From the NCBI RefSeq assembly GCF_019417665.1, contig NZ_DXUU01000011.1, positions 1-61,289 of the forward strand: a DNA stretch of 61,289 nucleotides, given 5' to 3'. Shown here one piece after another: positions 43,146 through 51,017 of this stretch. This DNA is from Ruminococcus sp. (GTDB lineage: Bacteria > Bacillota > Clostridia > Oscillospirales > Ruminococcaceae). Below the pieces are notes generated by a model that was not told the DNA's origin, did not search any database, and worked only from the letters and a program-made list of their open reading frames with translations. The position numbers and the translations under genes are program-made. How positions within the stretch are numbered: the stretch's first letter is position 1; each line of letters opens with the position of its first letter.

Positions 43146-44062
43146 TGGAATCGAAACTGAAAGAACTGCTGAAGCTTGTCTCCGATTATGAAGGCTCTTA
43201 TGACGGCGCATACAACATCCGCTCCAACGGACAGTGTGCCGAACGAAATTCCACAGAACATATCCGAATCGTCTCTAAAACAGACCAGCCAGGGCTGGAT
43301 ATTTTCATCCAGCCGGGTACCAAAGGGGAAAAAGTGTTTATCCCCGCCTGCGTTACCCAGACCGGATTCCACGACCTGGTATACAACGACTTCCACGTAG
43401 GCGAGGATGCTGACGTCACCATCGTTGCTGGCTGCGGCATCCACGCAGAACACGGAGAAGAAACAGTGCACAACGGCATCCATCGATTTTTTATGGGAAA
43501 GAATTCCCACGTGATCTATCAAGAAAAGCACATCGGAACAGGTGCGGCAAAAGCAGACCGTGTCATCGACCCGGTAACAGAAGCATTTCTGGAAGAGGAC
43601 GCTGTTCTGGAGATGGACACAGTCCAGCTGGGCGGTGTGGATCACTCCCGGAGAAAAACCAGAGCAGAGCTGGAAGCACGTGCCAAGATCCTGATTCGTG
43701 AGCGCATTATGACAGACGGCGATGAAACGGCAGAGACAGATTTTTCAGTGGTGCTCCGGGGAAAAGATTCCGGCGCAGATCTGATCTCCCGTTCTGTTGC
43801 ACGGGGCAATTCCAAGCAACATTTCATCTCCCAGATCCACGGCTTGACACGCTGCACCGGTCACTCGGAATGTGATGCGATCCTGGCGGAAAACGGTTCT
43901 GTCACAGCAGCACCGGCACTGGAAGCATCCTGCATTGATGCAGCACTGATCCATGAAGCTGCCATCGGCAAGATCGCCGGCGAACAGATTCTGAAGCTCT
44001 GTACCCTTGGACTGACAGAACAAGAAGCAGAGGAACGCATTATTGCCGGATTCCTGAAATAA
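43145..44062 (+). CDS. sufB: SufB/SufD-family Fe-S scaffold (short form)
   Basis: This 305-residue protein is clearly shorter than the ~430-470 residues of classical SufB or SufD. It keeps the beta-helix core and the C-terminal family region HFISQIHGLTRCTGHSECDAILAENG, followed by EASCIDAALIHEAAIGKIAGEQI. It matches the compact SufB of minimal SufBC systems in archaea and anaerobic bacteria. It starts directly at the sufC stop and ends before a strong terminator. Confidence 0.9.
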   Translation: MESKLKELLKLVSDYEGSYDGAYNIRSNGQCAERNSTEHIRIVSKTDQPGLDIFIQPGTKGEKVFIPACVTQTGFHDLVYNDFHVGEDADVTIVAGCGIHAEHGEETVHNGIHRFFMGKNSHVIYQEKHIGTGAAKADRVIDPVTEAFLEEDAVLEMDTVQLGGVDHSRRKTRAELEARAKILIRERIMTDGDETAETDFSVVLRGKDSGADLISRSVARGNSKQHFISQIHGLTRCTGHSECDAILAENGSVTAAPALEASCIDAALIHEAAIGKIAGEQILKLCTLGLTEQEAEERIIAGFLK

Positions 44063-44071
44063 GCATGATAT

Positions 44072-44120
44072 AAAAAGCCCTTTCCTGTATGCGTAATCAC
44101 ACGCAGGAAAGGGCTTTTAT
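44072..44120. terminator. Bidirectional terminator between sufB and MATE gene
   Basis: A 15-bp stem, AAAAGCCCTTTCCTG with CAGGAAAGGGCTTTT (44104-44118), serves both converging genes. Confidence 0.9.
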
Positions 44121-45527
44121 TTATGCAACTTTCTCTGAAATCTGCCGCATCTTTTTCTGATACGTAAATTTCAGAACGACACAAGAAACAACAGCTGTCA
44201 CAGTTTCTGCAATGGTAAACGACCACCACACCAGTTCAGACGGATGTGAAGTTGCCAAAAACAGGAAACACAGCGGAATCGGCAGCAAAACCAATCGCAG
44301 TACTGCCAGCACCAAAGGTGAAAAGATGCAGCGAAATGCCTGCAAAATGCCCTGAATTGCCACTGTAATGCCCATGAACACATAACCAATGGTACAGATA
44401 TGCATTGCACGGGTGCACAGCACCTGAATCTCCTTTCCGCCGTCACTGTTGAACATACTGGAAATGGGACCTGCAAACAGTTGAAACAAAATTGTCACGA
44501 TGAGCATCAGCCCAATAGAATAGATCAAACCATACTGCACGCACTGGCGCAGTCGCACCCGTTCCTGTTTGCCATAATTGAAGGCAACAACCGTGATCAG
44601 CGTATTGCTCAGACCGAATGCAGCAAATAGTGCAAACTGCTGAATCTTATAGTAGATGCCGTATGCAGCTTGCAATGCTTCCGCCTGTGCACCTTGAGTG
44701 CCGAATACCAGATTGACCAGCAGCACCATAACGGACAGCAGCCCCTGCATCACCGCCGCCGGAATACCTACGGTATAGATACCACGGATGAGTCCCCACT
44801 TGGGGCGGATATGTTTCCAGTCGCCCCGGATTTCCTTATCCCAGCGGTAGTGGAAAAACATAGCCGTTGCCAGCGAAACGATCTGACCAACTACAGTTGC
44901 AAATGCAGCACCCACAACGCCCATGTTCAGTCCGAAAATAAAAATGGGGTCCAGGATGATATTGAGCGCTGCACCGCTGATCTGCGCAATGGTGGAAAGA
45001 TTGGTTCTGCCAGTCCCCTGCAAAAATCGCTCATACACAGTATAGCCAATATTACCGAAAGAACCGATACAACAAATGGTCAGATACTTTGTACCCATTT
45101 CCTCTCTCAAGGCATTGCCGCTTGCCTGCATGGCAATAAAACCGTGGGCACCAAATATACCAAACAGCAAAAATACCACATAAATACAGATTCCCAGGAA
45201 GATACCGTTTCCAGCGATTTCCGCTGCCTTTTCTCTGTTCTGCTCTCCCAGCGTTTTGGAGAGCAGCGCATTGATGCCAATTCCCGTCCCCACGCCGATT
45301 GCCACGATCAGCAGCTGAATAGAATAGGAATCTGTCAGCGCCAATACAGCTGCATCGCCATTTTCCATATGGCTGACGAAAATGGTATCCACAATATTGT
45401 ACACTGCCTGCAAAACCATGGAAAGCACCATGGGCATTCCCATACTGAGGATCAGTGTCCGAATGGGCCAGTCTGCCAGCTTGTTACCCTTTCTTGTGGG
45501 CGGATTTTGTATTACATTTTTCTGCAT
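44121..45527 (-). CDS. MATE-family multidrug/Na+ efflux transporter
   Basis: This 468-residue protein has 12 predicted spans in two pseudo-symmetric halves. The N-terminal segment LSMGMPMVLSMVLQAVYNIVDTIFVSHM is typical of the MATE (DinF/NorM) superfamily, as is RTNLSTIAQISGAALNIILDPIFIFG. Such carriers export cationic drugs or metabolites with Na+ or H+. The substrate is unknown. AGGAGG lies about 12 nt before the ATG at 45527. Confidence 0.92.
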   Translation of the reverse strand: MQKNVIQNPPTRKGNKLADWPIRTLILSMGMPMVLSMVLQAVYNIVDTIFVSHMENGDAAVLALTDSYSIQLLIVAIGVGTGIGINALLSKTLGEQNREKAAEIAGNGIFLGICIYVVFLLFGIFGAHGFIAMQASGNALREEMGTKYLTICCIGSFGNIGYTVYERFLQGTGRTNLSTIAQISGAALNIILDPIFIFGLNMGVVGAAFATVVGQIVSLATAMFFHYRWDKEIRGDWKHIRPKWGLIRGIYTVGIPAAVMQGLLSVMVLLVNLVFGTQGAQAEALQAAYGIYYKIQQFALFAAFGLSNTLITVVAFNYGKQERVRLRQCVQYGLIYSIGLMLIVTILFQLFAGPISSMFNSDGGKEIQVLCTRAMHICTIGYVFMGITVAIQGILQAFRCIFSPLVLAVLRLVLLPIPLCFLFLATSHPSELVWWSFTIAETVTAVVSCVVLKFTYQKKMRQISEKVA

Positions 45528-45559
45528 TTCGTTCCATACCTCCTAAAAAATACGTAAAA

Positions 45560-45612
45560 AAGCGCAAAAGCGGCGTAAATCCAATCAATGACAACTGGAT
45601 TTACGCCGTTTC
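45560..45612 (-). terminator. Terminator-like hairpin downstream of hom
   Basis: GGCGTAAATCCA pairs with TGGATTTACGCC (45574-45610). The minus strand continues into a T-rich stretch. Confidence 0.75.
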
Positions 45613-45708
45613 AGCTACACGTTATATCTTTATTTTAGCAGTTCTTTAATAAAAAAGTAAGCACAAATTTCTGAAAAAAGGATGAAAATTCTCCATACGC
45701 AGATTCCA

Positions 45709-46947
45709 TCAATCTTCCATCACTGGAATCCGGGACAGAATGGTGACACCTTCCCGTGCCAGTCTCTGCTTGAATGCCTCGGCTGTTTTCTGATCACAGG
45801 TGCTGATCATACAGCCGTTTTCCACTGCACCCAGCAGTTTCACGCCAATTTCTTCTGCAATTTTTGCAAAGACGCCACTGCCACAGGGAGAAGTCCGATA
45901 GCACCGAGGAGCATAGAACGCATCAATAGATGCAACAAAATCCGTGTTTCCATCTGCCGGTTCCCAGCTCTGGGACAATACCGTATCTGTCTGCTTAACT
46001 TCGTCAATGAGGTCACCCAGCACTGCGCTTGCGGTAGGCAGCTTTCCTGCTCCACGTCCATAGAACATGGTCTTATCCACGCCGTCACCCCATACCATGA
46101 CAGCATTGAACACCCCATTTACATGGGAGATCAGACTGTCATTCATAACAACCATGGGCATAACAGTGGGAAGGATTCTGCCATCCTTCAAACGCTTGAC
46201 TGCGCCGATAAGCTTTACTGCACCGCCAAATTTCTGTGCCAGCTGAACATCCTCCAGCTTGATATCACGGATTCCCTTAGTGTACACCTGATCCGGATAC
46301 ACGTGCTTACCGAACACCAAAGAAGACAGGATACAGATCTTCCGGCAAGCATCACCACCGTCGATATCCGCAGAGGGATCCCGTTCTGCATAGCCCAGCT
46401 TCTGTGCCAGTTCCAGAGCATCTGCAAAACGCATTTTATCGCAGAACATTTTTTCCAGAATGAAGTTTGTAGTACCATTTAAAATGCCGGCAACAGCTGA
46501 AATATCGTTGGCTGCCAGACAAGTATGCAGCGGCCGAATGATCGGGATCGCACCGCCAACGCTTGCTTCAAAGAAGAAGTTCACATGGTGTGCCTTTGCT
46601 GTCTGAAGCAGGATATCGCCTTTTTCCGCCACCAGCTGTTTGTTGGAAGTAGCAACGCTCTTTCCTGCCTCCAGACAGCGGCGGACAAAATCAAACGCCG
46701 GATTTACACCGCCCATGCACTCTGCAACATAGCCCACCTCCGGGTCATCCAGAATGATCTGAATATCATGCACCACACGGTCACCATAGGGATCATCCGG
46801 GAATTCCCGCAGATCCAGGATATAACCGATTTCCAGTTCCGTACCGGTATTCTGTTCGATCTTCTTCTGATTCCGATAAAACAGCTCCACAACACCGGAG
46901 CCGACAACACCATAGCCCAAAACAGCAATCTTTTTCATATGACTCAT
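45709..46947 (-). CDS. hom: Homoserine dehydrogenase
   Basis: It reduces aspartate semialdehyde to homoserine on the way to threonine, methionine and isoleucine. The 412-residue protein has the NAD(P) motif AVLGYGVVGSGVV at the N-terminus, the catalytic segment GGDACRKICILSSLVFG and PSADIDG, and a C-terminal ACT-like region (about 330-412) that often confers threonine feedback. The ATG 9 nt further in (MKKIAVLG) is an alternative start. It follows the ACT-domain gene by 12 nt. Confidence 0.94.
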   Translation of the reverse strand: MSHMKKIAVLGYGVVGSGVVELFYRNQKKIEQNTGTELEIGYILDLREFPDDPYGDRVVHDIQIILDDPEVGYVAECMGGVNPAFDFVRRCLEAGKSVATSNKQLVAEKGDILLQTAKAHHVNFFFEASVGGAIPIIRPLHTCLAANDISAVAGILNGTTNFILEKMFCDKMRFADALELAQKLGYAERDPSADIDGGDACRKICILSSLVFGKHVYPDQVYTKGIRDIKLEDVQLAQKFGGAVKLIGAVKRLKDGRILPTVMPMVVMNDSLISHVNGVFNAVMVWGDGVDKTMFYGRGAGKLPTASAVLGDLIDEVKQTDTVLSQSWEPADGNTDFVASIDAFYAPRCYRTSPCGSGVFAKIAEEIGVKLLGAVENGCMISTCDQKTAEAFKQRLAREGVTILSRIPVMED

Positions 46948-46959
46948 ATTCCTCCAAAT

Positions 46960-47403
46960 TTATTCGCCGGAAAGCAGCCGAACCTCTACTACGCCGTTCA
47001 GTTCCGAGATCGCACGAGTGATCTCAATAGGATTCGCCGCACCTTCCCCCATTTTTAAAGAAAGGGAGACCAGTGCAACACCGTCTACGGGGATATTCTG
47101 ATTCACCGTCAGGATATTGGCATGCATCCCATACAGCGTGGTCAGCACATTGGACAGCACCCCTGCCTGATCGCACAGGGTGACAGAAAAATTGACGATT
47201 TGCTGCGTCATTTTATCATCGTATGCGAATACACAGTCCCGGTACTTATAAAAAGCGCTCCGGGAAATGCCCATCCGTTTGCACGCAGAGGAAAAGCTGC
47301 CCTCAGTTCTATCCGCAACAAGCTTTTTTACCTCCAGCACCTTTCCGAAGATCTCCGGCAGCACTGCGGTATCCACAACAATGTATCGTGTTTCCTTGTC
47401 CAT
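46960..47403 (-). CDS. pheB: ACT-domain protein, UPF0735/PheB-like
   Basis: This 147-residue protein has an N-terminal segment with a small helix-turn-helix-like stretch (CKRMGISRSAFYKYRDCVF) and a C-terminal ACT domain (about 70-147: VNFSVTLCDQAGVLSNVLTTLYGMHANILTVNQ). The family (PheB/UPF0735) is often encoded next to hom and is thought to sense an amino acid; its exact role is not established. It leads the pheB-hom operon behind its own promoter. Confidence 0.9.
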   Translation of the reverse strand: MDKETRYIVVDTAVLPEIFGKVLEVKKLVADRTEGSFSSACKRMGISRSAFYKYRDCVFAYDDKMTQQIVNFSVTLCDQAGVLSNVLTTLYGMHANILTVNQNIPVDGVALVSLSLKMGEGAANPIEITRAISELNGVVEVRLLSGE

Positions 47404-47537
47404 CTCTGTCTAAGCCGCACCGAAAACAACATTCCGTGTACGAGCTATTCCTCCTTGTATGATCTCGGTGCAGTCACAAACTGCATTCTGCAATACGTCC
47501 GTGCACAAAAAACAATTGTACTTATCACAACTATATA

Positions 47538-47566
47538 ACTATACCATGAATTCTGTCGTTTGTCAA
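47538..47566 (-). promoter_or_regulatory. Promoter of pheB-hom
   Basis: TTGACA (47561-47566), a 17-nt spacer and TATAGT (47538-47543). Confidence 0.8.
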
Positions 47567-47571
47567 GGGAT

Positions 47572-47611
47572 TCCACTGCATTTTCTCCAGATCCACTGCA
47601 TTTTCTCCAGA
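47572..47611. repeat. 20-bp tandem repeat upstream of the pheB-hom promoter
   Basis: TCCACTGCATTTTCTCCAGA is present twice head to tail, ending 5 bp before the -35 box. A period of 20 bp (about two helix turns) puts both copies on one DNA face, as activator sites often are. Confidence 0.75.
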
Positions 47612-47775
47612 TCCTGCGAATTCTTTCTTTTCTCAGAGAAACCAGGCAGAAGAGCAATACATATCAGCATCTAATGTGATTTTTTCAAAAATCAGCGTTT
47701 TTTTCTTTTTTTCATTAGAAAATATCACTTTTTCGTTTTAAAATCAAGACAATTTGAAAAATGGCAGAAAACGAC

Positions 47776-47804
47776 TTGACAAAACGGCAGAATTCCTGTA
47801 TGAT
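47776..47804 (+). promoter_or_regulatory. Promoter of the glutamine synthetase gene
   Basis: TTGACA (47776-47781), a 17-nt spacer and TATGAT (47799-47804). The AT-rich stretch 47612-47775 upstream holds no gene I can see. Confidence 0.8.
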
Positions 47805-47810
47805 AATAAT

Positions 47811-47975
47811 GTCAATTCAATCGGATCGCAGGTTTGGTCGTTCCCGTAAGGCACTGCGTTCTTTGATAATTGTTGAGACAAGTGAGATTATACGTGAAAC
47901 AAAGGCGTTTCCATGACTAAGCCGATACAGCAGTTTGTATTGTGTTAAACCATGAAAATGCTTTTTATTTTTAGG
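47811..47975 (+). other. Structured leader of glnN
   Basis: The ~175-nt leader folds into at least two stems: CGCAG/CTGCG (from about 47826), then CTTTG/CAAAG enclosing ATAAT/ATTAT and TTGT/ACAA. It does not match the glutamine riboswitch or T-box consensus that I know. It may carry nitrogen control by an RNA-binding antiterminator. Confidence 0.5.
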
Positions 47976-47986
47976 AGGTTATTATC

Positions 47987-50080
47987 ATGTCCAAAAATGT
48001 TGCAGAATTCTTTGCTTGCGACGTCTTCAATGACGAGGTCATGAAGGCAAGACTCCCGAAGCCGGTTTATAAGGCTATGACCAAGACCCGTAAAATGGGT
48101 ACGCCCCTGGATCCCACCTATGCAGATGTTGTGGCAAACGCCATTAAAGACTGGGCGATCGAACACGGCGCAACACACTATACCCACTGGTTCCAGCCGA
48201 TGACAGGTTCCACTGCAGAAAAGCATGATTCCTTCATCAGCCCCACAGACAACGGCATGATAATTATGAACTTTTCCGGCAAAGAACTGGTAAAGGGTGA
48301 GCCGGATGCTTCTTCTTTCCCGTCTGGCGGTCTGCGTGAGACCTGTTCTGCAAGAGGCTATACTGCATGGGATCCCACTTCCTACTGCTTCGTAAAGGAA
48401 GGTTCTCTGTATATTCCAACAGTATTTGTTTCTTATACCGGCGAAGCTTTGGATAAAAAGACTCCCCTGCTGCGCTCTATGGATGTCCTGAGTACACAGG
48501 CAATCCGTATCCTGCGTCTGTTCGGCAACACCACTGCCACAAAGGTGACTTCTACTGTTGGCCCAGAGCAGGAATACTTCCTCATCGACAAGAAAATGTA
48601 TGACCAGCGTGAGGATCTGATCATGACCGGCCGTACGCTGTTCGGTGCAATGCCGCCGAAGGGACAGGAACTGGAGGATCAGTATTTTGCAAACTTGAAG
48701 CCACGTATCGCTGCTTATATGGCCGATCTGGATGAAGCACTGTGGAAGGTCGGCGTATTCGCTACGACAAAGCACAACGAAGTTGCACCGGCACAGCACG
48801 AAATGGCACCGATATTCACCACAACCAATATTGCCACCGACCAGAACGAGCTGGCAATGGAAGTGATGGAAAAGATTTCCCTGAAGCACGGTCTTGTTTG
48901 TTTGCTGCATGAAAAGCCTTTTGACGGCGTAAATGGTTCCGGTAAGCACAACAACTGGTCTATGGGCACAAACGATGGTCAAAACCTGCTGGATCCTGGT
49001 TCCACACCCATGGAAAACATGCAGTTCCTGACATTTCTCTGCGCTGTCATCAAGGGTATTGATGAATATGCAGATCTGCTCCGCATCAGTGCTGCATCTG
49101 CTGGCAATGACCACCGCCTGGGCGCAAATGAAGCACCGCCGGCAATCATCTCTATCTTTATGGGTGAAGAACTTCAGGGCGTTCTGGACGCACTGGAAGC
49201 TGGCACTTCCTATAAGAGTGAATCTAAGGTATTTGAAATCGGCGTTGACTCTCTGCCGGCATTCCCGAAGGATTCTACCGACCGTAACCGTACTTCTCCG
49301 TTCGCTTTCACCGGAAATCGATTCGAGTTCCGTATGGTTGGTTCTTCTGACAATATCGGCTGCCCGAACTTCCAGTTGAATACCATTGTTGCAGGTGAAC
49401 TTTGTGAAATTGCAGATAAAATGGAAGGAGTCCCGGCTGACAAATTTGACGAAGAACTGAAAAAATTGCTGGTTTCCATTATCAAGGAACACAAGCGTAT
49501 TATTTTCAACGGCAACGGCTATTCACAGGAATGGGTAGAAGAAGCAGAAAGACGTGGTCTCCCGAACTTCCGTTCGACGGTAGATTGTGTTCCGCATTAT
49601 TCTGATCCGAAGAACGTGGCTTTGTATGAAAAGTTCGGCGTACTCTCCAAGGCTGAAATTGATGCCCGTGTTGATATCCAGCTGGATAACTATGCAAAGA
49701 CGATCAATATCGAAGCGCTGACCATGATCGATATGGCAAAGAAGAAGTATATCCCGGTTTGCATCTCCTATGCAAAGGAACTGTGTGATACCATTAGTGC
49801 AAAAACAAGTCTGGATATCTGTGCCTGTGTAGAAAAGGATCTGGTTTCTAAGGTCAGCGATCTGACCAAGAAGGCTTATGACGCAACTGCAAAACTGGAA
49901 GAAGTAACTGCTGCCGCTGCTGCAAAGGATTCTTGTATTCTGGAAATGGCAAAGTCTTATCGCTATGATGTCATCCCGGTAATGGATGAACTCCGTGCTG
50001 CTATAGATGCACTGGAAATCATCACGCCGTCTGAGAAGTGGCCTGTACCGGCATACAGCGATATCATCTTCAACGTATAA
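47987..50080 (+). CDS. glnN: Glutamine synthetase, type III
   Basis: It joins ammonia to glutamate using ATP. The 697-residue length and N-terminal EFFACDVFNDEVMKARLPK identify the GSIII class typical of Bacteroides and Ruminococcus. The conserved active-site segments EVAPAQHEMAPIF and NGSGKHNNWSMGTNDGQNLL are intact. The C-terminal ~200 residues form the GSIII-specific extension. It starts with ATG after AGGAGG and stands alone behind a promoter and a structured leader, as expected for a nitrogen-regulated gene. Confidence 0.95.
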   Translation: MSKNVAEFFACDVFNDEVMKARLPKPVYKAMTKTRKMGTPLDPTYADVVANAIKDWAIEHGATHYTHWFQPMTGSTAEKHDSFISPTDNGMIIMNFSGKELVKGEPDASSFPSGGLRETCSARGYTAWDPTSYCFVKEGSLYIPTVFVSYTGEALDKKTPLLRSMDVLSTQAIRILRLFGNTTATKVTSTVGPEQEYFLIDKKMYDQREDLIMTGRTLFGAMPPKGQELEDQYFANLKPRIAAYMADLDEALWKVGVFATTKHNEVAPAQHEMAPIFTTTNIATDQNELAMEVMEKISLKHGLVCLLHEKPFDGVNGSGKHNNWSMGTNDGQNLLDPGSTPMENMQFLTFLCAVIKGIDEYADLLRISAASAGNDHRLGANEAPPAIISIFMGEELQGVLDALEAGTSYKSESKVFEIGVDSLPAFPKDSTDRNRTSPFAFTGNRFEFRMVGSSDNIGCPNFQLNTIVAGELCEIADKMEGVPADKFDEELKKLLVSIIKEHKRIIFNGNGYSQEWVEEAERRGLPNFRSTVDCVPHYSDPKNVALYEKFGVLSKAEIDARVDIQLDNYAKTINIEALTMIDMAKKKYIPVCISYAKELCDTISAKTSLDICACVEKDLVSKVSDLTKKAYDATAKLEEVTAAAAAKDSCILEMAKSYRYDVIPVMDELRAAIDALEIITPSEKWPVPAYSDIIFNV

Positions 50081-50116
50081 ATTCTGAGAAAGGTTTACCT
50101 CCAATCTCAAGTAAAG

Positions 50117-50160
50117 CATCCTGGACTTTCTTATGGAATGTTCGGGATGTTTTTCGTTTT
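50117..50160 (+). terminator. Terminator after glnN
   Basis: CATCCTGGAC (50117-50126) pairs with GTTCGGGATG (50140-50149), including G-T pairs, followed by a T-rich run. Confidence 0.7.
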
Positions 50161-50171
50161 TTCGTTCCCTC

Positions 50172-50200
50172 TTGACAAAAACCGGATGCTATGCTATACT
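50172..50200 (+). promoter_or_regulatory. Promoter of the PIG-L/YfhO pair
   Basis: TTGACA (50172-50177), a 17-nt spacer and TATACT (50195-50200). It excludes the longer upstream starts of the PIG-L frame. Confidence 0.8.
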
Positions 50201-50261
50201 ATTTCTAAACCGTTATATGTATAATACAACAGGTAACACAGCAAAGGAAGTATCTTTTTAC

Positions 50262-51017
50262 ATGAAGTTTCACAGTCAGATTATAAAAAAACCGATTGCA
50301 GGCATTTTGGTTATTTGCCTGATCTTGTGCAGCCTGTATGGTCTTTGGACAGGAATATGCACCTGCCGCACCTATTCCATTACGCCCCTTACAAATAGCG
50401 ATCTTACAGCACTGGATCTATCCAGTACAAAGCATTTGATGATCGTCGCACACCCGGATGACGAGACACTTTGGGGCGGCGCACATTTGCTGGAAAGCGG
50501 CTATCTGGTAGTCTGCATCACCAATGGCACGAACAAAACACGTTCTGAAGAATTTCAGTCAGTCATGGCGAAATCCGGCAATGTGGGACTGATTCTCTCC
50601 TATCCCGATAAAACTGCTGGGAAACGGGATAACTGGATGCATATCCGCACACAGCTGCAAGCAGATCTGGATAAAATCATCACATACAAGCCGTGGGACG
50701 ATATCGTAACGCACAATGCTGCTGGAGAATATGGACACATTCACCACAAAATGACACATCAGCTGGTGACCACAATTTATGATACCAACGAACTGCAAAT
50801 GCCGCTGTATGTCTTTGGAAAATACTATCGAGCTGCGGTTCTGCCAGATGTGAAAAATACGCTGACACCCATCTCTGCAAATGCTCTCATGGAAAAAGAA
50901 ACACTTTTATCTCTATACCCATCTCAAACTGCAACAGCGAATGCCCTTTCCCACATGAATCCCTATGAAATGTGGACAGAGATCCGAGGAGGCACACAGC
51001 ATGAACAAAAAACGTGA
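50262..51017 (+). CDS. Membrane-anchored PIG-L family deacetylase
   Basis: The protein starts at 50262 (MKFHSQIIKKPIAG), downstream of the promoter, and has 251 residues. One N-terminal membrane span (about 12-35) is followed by an extracellular-type PIG-L domain with the zinc motif AHPDDE (about 67-72) and the later His motif EYGHIHHKMTH. The family removes N-acetyl groups from GlcNAc-containing sugars and related compounds. The gene overlaps the YfhO gene by 17 nt, so both probably act on one surface glycan. Confidence 0.85.
   Translation: MKFHSQIIKKPIAGILVICLILCSLYGLWTGICTCRTYSITPLTNSDLTALDLSSTKHLMIVAHPDDETLWGGAHLLESGYLVVCITNGTNKTRSEEFQSVMAKSGNVGLILSYPDKTAGKRDNWMHIRTQLQADLDKIITYKPWDDIVTHNAAGEYGHIHHKMTHQLVTTIYDTNELQMPLYVFGKYYRAAVLPDVKNTLTPISANALMEKETLLSLYPSQTATANALSHMNPYEMWTEIRGGTQHEQKT

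Noticed and set aside
47945..49492. 515-codon minus-strand frame opposite glnN
   Set aside because: The plus strand carries a clear GSIII; the antisense frame has no recognisable domain.
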